A DNA stretch of 56,228 nucleotides from an uncultured Bacteroidales bacterium (GTDB lineage Bacteria; Bacteroidota; Bacteroidia; Bacteroidales; F082), in the NCBI GenBank assembly GCA_905234455.1, contig CAJOIH010000008.1:1-56228 (forward strand), in the 5' to 3' direction. The first letter of the stretch is position 1, and each line of letters begins with the position of its first letter. Shown piece after piece: positions 40,815 through 50,258 of the stretch. The position numbers and the translations under genes were made by a program. The notes under the pieces are model-generated. The model did not search any database. It saw only the letters and a program-made list of their open reading frames with translations, and was not told where the DNA came from.

Positions 40815-43800
40815 GATCATCTTGGCACTCATGCGCTCCCTGTTGTTCTGCAGGGTAATCACATACATGCCCTTGGAGAGGTTGTGCATCACCGTATTCG
40901 AGCCGGTGGCGATGCTGTTGCTCATCACGGGTTGACCCAGGAGGTTGTATACCACCATCTGGAGGGTGTTGCCGCTGTGGTTCTCCAGGACGATCTTTTC
41001 GTCGGTGTTCCAAAGCGTCACCGCATTGACAAGGTTTTCATCGATCTCGTCGTAGGGAAGCACTTCGCCTTCAAGGCTGACCGAAGTGTATAGATCAGCG
41101 CAAGTGATGTCGATGGTGCTTGCCACAGTGCCCACCTCGTGTCCGTAGAGTCTGACGTAGATGGTGGTCGGTTGAAGTGCACCGTTCACCGGTGTCAAGG
41201 TGAGCACATTACCGTAGGTCACATCGTCATCAGAGATCAAGAAGCCTTGGTTCCAGGCGTCGACGACCTTGAGGTACACTTGCGTGTCAGCATCCGTAGG
41301 CAGGTTGCCTCCGCTCAACACAAAGGTCTGGCTTGCCGAGGGCTCTTCGCTGTATTGATGGCTGAATCCTGTGAGCGCATTGGGGGTCGCCATGAGGTAA
41401 GGCTCGTCGATGATATCGGCAATGAGCATCACATCGTCGATTTCCCAAGCAGCAGCTCCCTTGGAGACCGTGCTGGTATAACGGAAGCCGATATTGCAGA
41501 GGGTGCCGCTGAAGGCATTCAACGAGATGGGACCTGATTCCGTCCAGGCATAACCGCCAGTCGACATATTGAAGGTAAGGGGTACCCATGAAGCCGATTC
41601 AGGATCCTGTCCGTCGTAGTCGTTGGCGAAGAAAAGCTCGAGGTCCGGACCACTGTAGTTCTTCGCGTTCATGAAGGTAAGCGTCACATTACGGCCAGCG
41701 AACTGGGTGAGGTCGAAGGCAGGGGAGATGCACCATTGTTCGTTGTCGACATCATCGCCGTAGCCATTGGCGTAGGCGTATTGGTTGCCGTTGTGGGTGG
41801 CGATGTTCCAGGGTTTGTTGCCTTCCACGGTGACGAAGGTCCAACCATTCATCTCGCCTTCCCAGTTCTGGGTGAGGAGGATGGCCACGTTGGTGAACAC
41901 CACGTAGTTGGCGGTGGCGACGTTACTGTCGTCGAAGCCTTCTTTGACGGCGAAGGCCTTGAGGGTCATGTTACCGGCCACATGGATAGGCTCGGTGTAT
42001 ACCGTTGACTCGATGGTGGGCTCGTTGCCGTCGGTGGTGTAATAGATGGTGGCACCGTCGGTGGCACAGGTAATCTCCACGTCGATTTCTTCGTAATAGG
42101 TGCCCGAAGACATGCTGAACACCGGTGTGGCGACGGTCTGTGAGGCCGAGCCGCCTTGGACGAAGAGGTCGAGGTAGAAGTTGTAGTCGCCATTGTTGAT
42201 GTTGCTGGTGTGGTAGGCCCCGAATTTATGGCTGGCATTCATGACGATGCAGCGGTTGTTGGTCTCCACATTGGTGATCACGAAGCCAGTGTAGTTGGGC
42301 ACCATGGCGTTATCGCCGGAGGTGGCGTTGCTGATGGACCAATCGGTGCTGGTGTTGCCAGCGAAGTTGGTGCTGCTGCTATAGCCGAGCATGTCGCCAG
42401 AAGCGTTGGTGAGCGTGATGATGGTGTCGTTGACGGTGACGTTCCAGGCGAAGGTGGCGATGTCGGCCACGATGTCGTCGGGCAGCATCTCTATACCGTT
42501 CTCGTTGACCGAGGTGAAGAGCACGCCGTCGGGTTTACCTGAGACGCCGGCGGTCATGGCATAGTAGCCGTCGCCCACGGTGGCGTCATAGCGTGCGGCG
42601 AGAACCACTTGGGCGCCGTTTTGCAGGTCGGCCAGCGAACCGATACGGTTCCAATCACTGCCTTGGATGGGCTCGGTGACGGTGCCGCTCAAGGTCACGG
42701 TGGCTTCATCACCTGAAGATGCATAGATATTAACAGTCTCGGTGTATTGACCGACTTCTGTGCCATTCATTCTTACATAGATTGTAGTCGGCTCAAGGTT
42801 GGTAATATCTTCAAAGAAGATCTCATCGCCATAATCTTCGTCGTCAAGCGAAATCTCAAACGGACTAAAAACAGACACATTTATACTACCGGTTGTTCCA
42901 CCTGGAGCAGGAGAGATGTTACCCGCTGTAAGAGTGAACGTCTGAGATGCTGACGGACCTTCGTTCACGACATGGGTGAATCCGGTCAATGCGGTAGGAG
43001 TCACGTTGAGATATGGATCGGAGGTGAATCCCATCAGCACCACGTCGTCGACCTCCCATGCGGCGGCCTCGGTCTCGGTGGAGGTGTACTTGAAGCCGAT
43101 GTAGCACTCGGTGCCGGCGAATCCAGTGAATTCGATGGTGCCTGACTCCGCCCAGGCGAAGGAACCGGTCGACTTCTCGAAGGTCAGCTCAGTCCAGGTG
43201 GCAGCGCCGGGGTTGGAGCCGTCATAGTCATTGGAGAAGAACAGCTGGAGGTCAGGACCGTTGTAGTTCTTGGCGTTCCTGAAGTTCAGGGTGACGTTGC
43301 TGTACTGTACGAGGCTGAAGGCGGGGGAGATGCACCATTGTTCGTTGACTCCGCCGTTGTAGCCATTGGCGTAAGCGTAATGGTTGCCTTGGTATTGGCT
43401 GACATTCCACGGCTTGTTGCCCTCCACGCTGACGAAGGTCCATCCGTTCATGTCGCCTTCCCAGTCTTGGTTGAAGATGGTAACGGCGCCAAGGATGATG
43501 GTATACTGTGCCTCTGCGATTGCGCTGTCATCGAAGCCTTCCTTCATGGCGATGGCTTTGATGGTCACGTTCTCGGCGACAACGATAGGCTCGGCATACA
43601 CGGCGCTGTTGGCGGTCGGGTCGGTGCCGTCGAGGGTATAATGGATGGTGGTACCTTCGGTGGCGCAAGCGATGGTCACGTTTTGGGTCTCATAGTACGT
43701 GCCTGCGGCAGGACTGAAGGTCGGGGTGGCGCAGACCGGGGTGACCGTGCTCTCGGTGGCGAAGAAGTCGAGGATGAAATTGTAGTTTTCTGAACTCATG

Positions 43801-46800
43801 TTCGACTTGGCATACGGGCCGTAGTTATGGCTGCTGTTCAGGGCAATGGCGCGTCCGGTGCTGTTGCCGTTGGTGACCACGAAGCCAATATAATCGGGAA
43901 CCATGGCTGTGGCAGCTGCGGTGTCGGCCACGATGGTCCAGGCGGTGTTGTCGCCTCCGGTGGCGAAGTTGGTGCCGCTAGTATAGCCTAGCACATCGCC
44001 GTTGGCGGTGGTGAAAGTGTAGTTGCTGCCATCGGTGGTCACCGTCCAGAGGAAGGTGTCGTCGGCGATGGTGGTCGGGAGGACCTCGCCATTGGTGCCA
44101 GGCACGCTGGTGAACAGCACGCCGGCGGGTTTGCCTGTGGTCTGGGCGGTCATGGCGTAGTATTCATTGGCCGTGGTGTTGTAACGAGCGGCGATGACCA
44201 CCTGCGAGCCGTTGCCAAGTTGTGAGAGGCTGGTGATGCGGGTATAGTCGCTTCCCACAGGGGCCTCGGTGATGGTGTAGACCGCGGTGGCGATCTCGCT
44301 GTCGGTCATGCCTTCCTTGGTGGCGAAGGCCTTCACCGTGGTGGTGGCGCTGATGGCGATGGCCGTGGTGTACACGGGGCTGTTGGCTGTCGGGTCGGTG
44401 CCGTCCAAGGTATAATGGATGGTGGCACCTTCGGTGGCGCAGGCGATGGTCACGCTTTGAGCTTCATAGTAAGTGCCCGCGGCAGGGGTGAAGGTCGGGG
44501 TGGCCACGGTGGGCAGGGTGGGATGGGTGAACAGCACATCGCTGGCCAGGGCCACACGGAGTTGGACGGCGTTGAAGCATCCGAGGACGCCGGTCACAGT
44601 GACGCTGTCGCCTTCCAGGAGGTCGTCCACCACCGGGATCTTATAGATGTTCATCGAGCTCTCGCCTTGGGTGATGGGCGTGTTGTTGTTGGTATTGATG
44701 GCACCGATGACGGCGCCTTCGATCTTGACGCGGGTGCTCTGCAGGGCATTGGCTCCGCTGAAGTCGGCGAGAATCTCGGCGATGGTCTTTATGGCCACCG
44801 GGAGGGTGTTGCCGCTAGAGATGATGGAGAACTGGTCGGGGTCGTTGCCGTTGATGCCGGAGAGCTCGACGAGGCCGTTGTAGGCGGCTCTCTTGCCATA
44901 GGCTTGCACCAGGTCGCCCAGCGCCAAGGCGGTCGGGACGGTGTTGCTGTTGAGGAAGAGGTCGATGCCGGCGGTTTCGTCCTGCACGTACACGTTGCGC
45001 CCATCGATGAAGGTCACCACACCTTGCACCAGGGCATATTCGTTCAGGTCGAGTGCCCTTGCGGCGGCGATGGTCACCAAGGTCGGTCCAGTCGCCTCAA
45101 TGGTATAGGTGGCAGAAGCGATCTCGCTGTCAGTCATGCCTTCCTTGGTGGCGAAGGCCTTGATGGTAGTGGTTTCGCTGACGGTGATGCCGGTGGCGTA
45201 CACGGGGCTGTTGGCCGTCGGGTCAGTGCCATCGAGGGTATAATGGATGGTGGCGCCTTCGGTGGCACAGGCGATGGTCACCGTTTGTGCTTCTGTGTAG
45301 GTGCCTCCCTCCGGGGTAAAGGTCGGGGTGGCGACTACTGGAACGGGTGCGGTGCCTTCGGTGGCGAAGAAGTCGAGGATGAAGTTATAATTCGCTGAAG
45401 ACATGTTCGACTTGGCGTAAGGACCGAAATTATGGCTGTTGTTGAGGGCAATGGCTCTGTTGGTGCTATTGCCGTTGGAGACTACGAAGCCGATATAGTC
45501 GGGTACCATGGCAGCGCTTGCGGCGGTGTCGGCCACGATGGTCCATGCGGTGTTGTCGCCTCCGGTGGCGAAGTTGGTGCCGCTGGTGTAGCCCAGCACA
45601 TCACCATTGGCATTGGTAAAGGTGTAATTGTTTCCACTGATGCTGACGGTCCAACGCATCGTGGTGTCGGTAGCCAGCGTGCTGGGCACCGATTCGCCGA
45701 CAGCTTCTATGACGCTGGTGAAGAGTACTCCTGCGGGCTTGCCAGAAGCCTGGGCAGTCATGGCGTAGTATTCATTAGTGTTGTCGTTGTAACGTGCGGC
45801 AATGATCACCTTTGATCCGATGCCGATTTGTGACAATTCGGTGACATGGACGTATTCGCTTCCCGTAGGTGTCGGGGCGATTTGCATCGTGTACACCGCT
45901 GTGGCAATCTCGCTGTCGGTCATGCCTTCCTTGGTGGCGAATGCTTTGATGGTGGTGGTTTCGCTGACGGGGAAGGCTTCGGCAAACACGGCGCTGTTGG
46001 CCGTCGGGTCGGTGCCGTCGAGGGTATAATGGATGGTGGCGCCTTCCGTTTCACATTCGATGGCCACCATGATTTCTTCCGTATAGGTACCTTCCTCCGG
46101 AGTGAAGGTCGGGGTGGCGACAGTGGAGAGGACTTCTTCGATATCGTCTTCGCCACGTGGCAACACTTCCTTGGTTTGGGCGTTGGTGGTGTTGTATTGT
46201 TGATAGACGCCGGAGATGTTGTAGGTCTGGCCATCCACGAGGATGTCATAGGAATTGGGATACAGTGAGTTGTACACCTGGAGGGTAGTGGTGCCGTCGC
46301 TCAGGTAATATTTATTGGTGCTACCGGTGACGACGCTGCAGACTAGGTTTTCATAATGGACCAAGGCGCCGGTGTTGAGGCCGGTGAGGTCGGCCATGGC
46401 GATATTGGCGAAATCGACAGTGCCGCCGGTCCCGATGGTCAAAGCGGTGGCATCCACGTTGGAGAGCTGTGCTGAGCCGTTTTGCAGTTTCAAGACGCAG
46501 CTCGCAGTACCCGACAGGGTGTTGCCCACGGCGTAAGTGTTGTTCAAGCCGCCGCTGCTGCTGTAGATGAAGAAGCCGTTGGTGCCATCGGTGACGAACA
46601 CGTTCTTGCCGTTGCTGGAGACGCCCGTCACGACCCAGTTGTTGAAGGTCACCACGACGTTGGTGTTGGAGGAGGTGGCTGCATTGAACAGGTCGGGGAT
46701 GGTGGTGTAAACGGTGGGGAAGGTATAGGTGGCGCTGGCCACGTTGCTATTGCTCATGCCTTCTTTCACGGCGATGGCTTTCACCGTGGTGGTCTCGCTG

Positions 46801-47501
46801 ATGGGGATGGGAGTGGTATAGGGTGACCCATTGATTCCGGAGGCAGCGACGCTTGGGGTGGTGCCATCGGTGGTGTAATAGATTGTGGCGCCCTCGGTGG
46901 CACAGGCGATGGTCACATTCTGAGCCTGAGTATAAGTACCACCTGCAGGGTTGAAGGTCGGCGTGGCGACGGTTTGTTGACTGCCACCCGTGGTCCAGGT
47001 AATGTCAATTTCTGAGAGGTACATCGCGCCATTGGCCGAGCGCAATCCAATGTATGGGTAGCTTCCTTCGATGGTCAGCGTGGTGCTGGTGCCTTTAACG
47101 ATGGTGCCAAGCAACGTGCCTTGGGTGTTGTTGTTGTACAATTCAGTAGGAGAGGTGTACTCGCTATCACTGCCGTAAACCTGGAGGGTTCTATTATCGG
47201 CTGTTGCTGTATGCCAACTGACGGAAACACTTGACACTGTACCACCTGAGGCTGTGGTGATGATTCCTGAATTGTTGTTGTTGCTTCTCAATTGGATGGA
47301 TTCGTTGCCACCTGCGCTTTGACCGGCATAAACAGCGTCGGAGTTGCTGGTGACATTGCTCCAGGAGGCATAAGACGTTGAGGTGACTCCTGTCGACTCA
47401 CGGGTAAGCACATCGGTCACTGAGGTTTTGGCCTGAGCCCAGACGATGCCCGACATCAGCATCAAGGCTGCTGTCAGCAAGAGAGTAAATCTTTGTTTCA
47501 T
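40806..47501 (-). CDS. Giant modular T9SS surface protein with chitobiase-C-like, choice-of-anchor J and OB-like modules
   Basis: A 2231-residue exported protein. The signal peptide is TLLLTAALMLMSGIVWAQ. Six CHB_HEX_C-like modules (each about 80 residues, with patterns ATEGATIHYTLDGTDPT and VKAFATKEGMTDS) start near residues 177, 460, 722, 999, 1255 and 1789. Between them lie three copies of another module (VVIAARYN, YYAMTAQ, ILDFFATE) and two choice-of-anchor J-like modules (WEGDMNGWTFV, NEQWCISPAF; about 1340-1490 and 1872-2033). OB-like segments (DGTNGFFIY; VYVQDETAGIDLFLN) occur in the N half. The last 80 residues are a type A sorting domain (MVVYNLLGQPVMSNS, LSKGMYVITLQ). It is probably an adhesin or polymer-binding surface protein. 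Confidence 0.9.
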   Translation of the reverse strand: MKQRFTLLLTAALMLMSGIVWAQAKTSVTDVLTRESTGVTSTSYASWSNVTSNSDAVYAGQSAGGNESIQLRSNNNNSGIITTASGGTVSSVSVSWHTATADNRTLQVYGSDSEYTSPTELYNNNTQGTLLGTIVKGTSTTLTIEGSYPYIGLRSANGAMYLSEIDITWTTGGSQQTVATPTFNPAGGTYTQAQNVTIACATEGATIYYTTDGTTPSVAASGINGSPYTTPIPISETTTVKAIAVKEGMSNSNVASATYTFPTVYTTIPDLFNAATSSNTNVVVTFNNWVVTGVSSNGKNVFVTDGTNGFFIYSSSGGLNNTYAVGNTLSGTASCVLKLQNGSAQLSNVDATALTIGTGGTVDFANIAMADLTGLNTGALVHYENLVCSVVTGSTNKYYLSDGTTTLQVYNSLYPNSYDILVDGQTYNISGVYQQYNTTNAQTKEVLPRGEDDIEEVLSTVATPTFTPEEGTYTEEIMVAIECETEGATIHYTLDGTDPTANSAVFAEAFPVSETTTIKAFATKEGMTDSEIATAVYTMQIAPTPTGSEYVHVTELSQIGIGSKVIIAARYNDNTNEYYAMTAQASGKPAGVLFTSVIEAVGESVPSTLATDTTMRWTVSISGNNYTFTNANGDVLGYTSGTNFATGGDNTAWTIVADTAASAAMVPDYIGFVVSNGNSTNRAIALNNSHNFGPYAKSNMSSANYNFILDFFATEGTAPVPVVATPTFTPEGGTYTEAQTVTIACATEGATIHYTLDGTDPTANSPVYATGITVSETTTIKAFATKEGMTDSEIASATYTIEATGPTLVTIAAARALDLNEYALVQGVVTFIDGRNVYVQDETAGIDLFLNSNTVPTALALGDLVQAYGKRAAYNGLVELSGINGNDPDQFSIISSGNTLPVAIKTIAEILADFSGANALQSTRVKIEGAVIGAINTNNNTPITQGESSMNIYKIPVVDDLLEGDSVTVTGVLGCFNAVQLRVALASDVLFTHPTLPTVATPTFTPAAGTYYEAQSVTIACATEGATIHYTLDGTDPTANSPVYTTAIAISATTTVKAFATKEGMTDSEIATAVYTITEAPVGSDYTRITSLSQLGNGSQVVIAARYNTTANEYYAMTAQTTGKPAGVLFTSVPGTNGEVLPTTIADDTFLWTVTTDGSNYTFTTANGDVLGYTSGTNFATGGDNTAWTIVADTAAATAMVPDYIGFVVTNGNSTGRAIALNSSHNYGPYAKSNMSSENYNFILDFFATESTVTPVCATPTFSPAAGTYYETQNVTIACATEGTTIHYTLDGTDPTANSAVYAEPIVVAENVTIKAIAMKEGFDDSAIAEAQYTIILGAVTIFNQDWEGDMNGWTFVSVEGNKPWNVSQYQGNHYAYANGYNGGVNEQWCISPAFSLVQYSNVTLNFRNAKNYNGPDLQLFFSNDYDGSNPGAATWTELTFEKSTGSFAWAESGTIEFTGFAGTECYIGFKYTSTETEAAAWEVDDVVLMGFTSDPYLNVTPTALTGFTHVVNEGPSASQTFTLTAGNISPAPGGTTGSINVSVFSPFEISLDDEDYGDEIFFEDITNLEPTTIYVRMNGTEVGQYTETVNIYASSGDEATVTLSGTVTEPIQGSDWNRIGSLADLQNGAQVVLAARYDATVGDGYYAMTAGVSGKPDGVLFTSVNENGIEMLPDDIVADIATFAWNVTVNDTIITLTNASGDMLGYSSSTNFAGNTSTDWSISNATSGDNAMVPNYTGFVITNVETNNRCIVMNASHKFGAYHTSNINNGDYNFYLDLFVQGGSASQTVATPVFSMSSGTYYEEIDVEITCATDGATIYYTTDGNEPTIESTVYTEPIHVAGNMTLKAFAVKEGFDDSNVATANYVVFTNVAILLTQNWEGEMNGWTFVTVEGNKPWNIATHNGNQYAYANGYGDDVDNEQWCISPAFDLTQFAGRNVTLTFMNAKNYSGPDLELFFANDYDGQDPESASWVPLTFNMSTGGYAWTESGPISLNAFSGTLCNIGFRYTSTVSKGAAAWEIDDVMLIADIIDEPYLMATPNALTGFSHQYSEEPSASQTFVLSGGNLPTDADTQVYLKVVDAWNQGFLISDDDVTYGNVLTLTPVNGALQPTTIYVRLYGHEVGTVASTIDITCADLYTSVSLEGEVLPYDEIDENLVNAVTLWNTDEKIVLENHSGNTLQMVVYNLLGQPVMSNSIATGSNTVMHNLSKGMYVITLQNNRERMSAKMIVR
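41901..46970 (-). repeat. Six repeated CHB_HEX_C-like modules
   Basis: Approximate module positions: 46718-46970, 45886-46121, 45099-45335, 44270-44505, 43497-43735 and 41901-42135. The units at 45886, 45099 and 44270 are the most alike in protein and DNA; the first and last are most diverged. Confidence 0.75.
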
Positions 47502-47537
47502 GGTAATCTGTATTTAATTGATTGATTTTTCGTACAA

Positions 47538-47545
47538 CAAAGATA
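47538..47545 (-). promoter_or_regulatory. -7 box of the giant T9SS gene
   Basis: TATCTTTG on the minus strand, 36 nt before the ATG at 47501. Confidence 0.55.
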
Positions 47546-47621
47546 AGTAAAGTAACGGAGGCGAAAAAGCGGGATAGGGGGTGATTTATCAACAATTGGA
47601 GGCGATTTATTAACAGGTACA

Positions 47622-47658
47622 AAAAAGACAGGGGCGTCGATTGACGTCCCTGTCTTTT
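47622..47658 (-). terminator. Terminator after the Asp-box protein gene
   Basis: On the minus strand AAAAGACAGGGACGTC, a short loop and GACGCCCCTGTCTTTTTT form a stem with one mismatch and a T run. It separates the 655-residue protein gene from the giant gene. Confidence 0.8.
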
Positions 47659-47679
47659 GGGTTCAACTAAGAAAGAATC

Positions 47680-49647
47680 TTAGAAGACGACGACCTTCTG
47701 GGTCTCGTTACCGGCCTTCACGAAGTAGATGCCAGCTTCGAGGTTCACGTTGAGGGTCTTGACATCCTTGTAGGTCTTCACCAGTTGGCCAACGGCGTTG
47801 TAGATTTCAACGTCAGCCTCTTGGTTGAGTTCCATGGCGAAGGTGCCTTGGGCGGGGTTGGGATAGACCTTCATGGCCACGGGGGCAGCCACGGTGTTCT
47901 CTTCCACATCGTCCCACATGAATTCGACATACACCTTCACGGCATTGTAGAGGTTGTCATCCGGATCGGTATCGTCGCTTTGGACATAGGTACCGGGAGT
48001 GGTGTCGGTCATGTAGCAGTACCACAGATAGGTGCCTTCTGAATCCTCATAGAGGTAAGGAATCACCTGACCATAGATCATCTCGTTGATGGAGAGGTCG
48101 AAGAAGTTGTCGTCGGTGTGCACTTGTTTGGTGCCTACCCAGCTGACGCCACCATCGGTTGACATGTTGCAGAAGATTCTGAAGAGGTGTTCGCCTTCAC
48201 CGTTATCGGTATTCCAGTACATGGATTCTTCGTCACCGGCAATCATTGACCAGAACACATACACATAGTCGGTGTTTACGTCGTAGAACATGGAGGCGCA
48301 TTCAGCCTTACCACCATTGTAGGAGCCGTGTTGGTCCCAGGTGCTGTTGTCGATCCAATAACCTTCGGAGGATTCACGTGAGATGACATAGCCGTATTCG
48401 TCGATGATTTCAAGTTCGCCGATATATTCGGGCAGAGGATCGTGGTTGGCATCCGACCAGTACCATTCTGATTCGTAGAGGTCTTGTTCCAGATAGGTAG
48501 AGTCGATGATAAAGGGCTCGCCGACATTGCCGATGCCACCAAGGCACATTTCGTTCTTGGGCATGATTTCGCTCCAATAAGCGATACCACCCATGGAAGG
48601 ATAGTAGGAACCTGAACCAGGTTCACCAGTGCTGCCGTTGTATTCATAGGCGATGTGCAGGTTATCCTGAGCATCGAAAGCGGCACCCGTCCAACGAGGA
48701 TAGAGGAAAACGATGTTATCTCCAGCGGCGGTGGTGTAGGTTTCGTTGATACCAGGGTGTTGGTAGAACACTCTTTCTGACCAGGTCTCACCGTTGTCCT
48801 CTGAGATGACCAGTTTGCCATCGCTCCAGGCGTTGTTCAGGATGAAGGAAACGCGGTTGGGTCTGGCAGGATCAAAAGGCATGAAGTAAGCGATGTTGGA
48901 GCTACCATCGGAAATGTTGTTCTCATCGATGTTGGGGATGACGTGGTTGTGAACGGTGAAGTTACCATTCTCATAGCGGGTGTAGAGCAGTGCGCTCGGA
49001 TAAGGATCTGTCAGGGTGTATTCGGTAGCGAGGATGTGGATAATGTCGAGGTTTTCACCTGAGCATTGCACCACGGGCCAGCAAATATCCTGAGTTCTGC
49101 CATTCTCACCATCGGTGGGCAACACGATGCCTTGACCAAAGTCGCGGTTGCCATCGCGGAAGTCCTCAACGATGAAGATACGGCAGTCGCTTGCAGTGTG
49201 GGCGGCGACCACGAGGCCGTTCTCACCATAGCGTGCGATGGAGCCGAAACCGGTCTTAATACCTTCGACGCGGGTTTCAGTGTATTCCCATTCGCCAACG
49301 GCGGGATCCCAGATGGCGAGACCGGTACCACGGTCTGAATAGGAAGCGTCAGTGGCGATAGTGTAGCACATCACGGCATAACCGTCAGGCCATACGGCGG
49401 TGAAGTTACGGGCGGCCATGTTCGACTGCCAGTCGTAAGTGGTGTAGCTCAGTTCGCTAACCTCAGGGTTGGTGGTGATGTGGCGGGGAGCAACGGGCAG
49501 GTTGGCAGCGTCGCGCTCTTCCATGCCAGTGAACACCTGCATCTGGGCAGGTTCATGCTTCACTGATTTACGTGACACGCTCTTGAATTGAGCGAAGCTT
49601 GTCATGACGATGGTCATAGCAAGAACAAGGGTAAATACTTTCTTCAT
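47680..49647 (-). CDS. Exported Asp-box beta-propeller protein with T9SS sorting domain
   Basis: A 655-residue secreted protein. The signal peptide is VFTLVLAMTIVMTSFAQ. Two Asp-box repeats are visible (ISEDNGETWSE; MSTDGGVSWVG) in the sialidase/BNR style, with long Tyr/Trp-rich strands around them, which suggests a beta-propeller. Sialidase catalytic Arg and Tyr residues are not clear, so an enzyme is not proven. The end MKVYPNPAQGTFAMEL, YNAVGQLVKTY and LEAGIYFVKAG is a type A sorting domain. It follows the same T9SS route as the giant protein. It has its own promoter and terminator. Confidence 0.88.
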   Translation of the reverse strand: MKKVFTLVLAMTIVMTSFAQFKSVSRKSVKHEPAQMQVFTGMEERDAANLPVAPRHITTNPEVSELSYTTYDWQSNMAARNFTAVWPDGYAVMCYTIATDASYSDRGTGLAIWDPAVGEWEYTETRVEGIKTGFGSIARYGENGLVVAAHTASDCRIFIVEDFRDGNRDFGQGIVLPTDGENGRTQDICWPVVQCSGENLDIIHILATEYTLTDPYPSALLYTRYENGNFTVHNHVIPNIDENNISDGSSNIAYFMPFDPARPNRVSFILNNAWSDGKLVISEDNGETWSERVFYQHPGINETYTTAAGDNIVFLYPRWTGAAFDAQDNLHIAYEYNGSTGEPGSGSYYPSMGGIAYWSEIMPKNEMCLGGIGNVGEPFIIDSTYLEQDLYESEWYWSDANHDPLPEYIGELEIIDEYGYVISRESSEGYWIDNSTWDQHGSYNGGKAECASMFYDVNTDYVYVFWSMIAGDEESMYWNTDNGEGEHLFRIFCNMSTDGGVSWVGTKQVHTDDNFFDLSINEMIYGQVIPYLYEDSEGTYLWYCYMTDTTPGTYVQSDDTDPDDNLYNAVKVYVEFMWDDVEENTVAAPVAMKVYPNPAQGTFAMELNQEADVEIYNAVGQLVKTYKDVKTLNVNLEAGIYFVKAGNETQKVVVF

Positions 49648-49686
49648 AGTAAATGAATTTGGTTAATAAATGAACGTATTTGGGAG

Positions 49687-49694
49687 CAAAGTTA
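49687..49694 (-). promoter_or_regulatory. -7 box of the Asp-box protein gene
   Basis: TAACTTTG on the minus strand, 39 nt before the ATG at 49647. Confidence 0.55.
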
Positions 49695-49716
49695 GATAAA
49701 AAACGGATATTTTGCT

Positions 49717-49724
49717 TATTTTTG
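49717..49724 (+). promoter_or_regulatory. -7 box of aroK
   Basis: TATTTTTG, 30 nt before the aroK ATG; divergent to the previous promoter. Confidence 0.55.
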
Positions 49725-49754
49725 CAGAAAAAATTTTTGAAGCGAGATCGGATC

Positions 49755-50258
49755 ATGAGGATTTATCTGGTGGGATATATGGGCGCAGGCAAGTCAACGA
49801 CCTCAAAACGACTGGCCAACCGGCTGGGTTGGGAGGCTTATGACACCGACCGGCTTTTTGAAGCCAGGTTCAAGATCTCCATCAACGACTTCTTCCACAA
49901 ATACGACGCCGACCTCTACCGCAAGCTGGAGACCCAGATCCTGCACGAGACACTTTCGCTGGACAATGCCGTGATCGCTACCGGAGGCGGCACGCCCTGC
50001 TTCAACGACAATATGGAGTGGATGAACCAAAACGGATTCACCGTCTTCTTGAAAATCAGCCCCCAGTCGGCCATCATCCGCCTCTCGCAATCCAAGGTGA
50101 AACGGCCCCTGATCTACGACCGTCCCGCCGATGAGGTCTCCGAATTCATCCTCCGGAATTACGCCGAACGGCTGCCATTCTATGAGCAGGCCCAGCTGAC
50201 CGTCAAAGGGGAGGACCTGGATATCGAAGAGCTGGTCACCTTAATTCCAAAAGAGTGA
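49755..50258 (+). CDS. aroK: Shikimate kinase
   Basis: A 167-residue P-loop kinase of aromatic amino acid synthesis. Walker A is GYMGAGKST (residues 7-15), the shikimate-binding DTD is in EAYDTDRLFE, and ATGGGTPC is the Walker-B-like glycine motif. The LID has KVKRPLIYDRP. The ATG at 49755 places the P-loop where the family has it. Its 3' end overlaps the convergent rlmD by 23 nt. Confidence 0.94.
   Translation: MRIYLVGYMGAGKSTTSKRLANRLGWEAYDTDRLFEARFKISINDFFHKYDADLYRKLETQILHETLSLDNAVIATGGGTPCFNDNMEWMNQNGFTVFLKISPQSAIIRLSQSKVKRPLIYDRPADEVSEFILRNYAERLPFYEQAQLTVKGEDLDIEELVTLIPKE

Noticed and set aside
44415..45398. A 327-residue Gly/Asp-rich frame opposite the giant gene
   Set aside because: It follows from the repeated codon pattern of the giant gene on the other strand; no domain, no promoter.
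40806..47501. CRISPR-like repetition
   Set aside because: The repeats are about 240 nt to 500 nt apart, diverged, and in one coding frame; they are protein modules, not an array.
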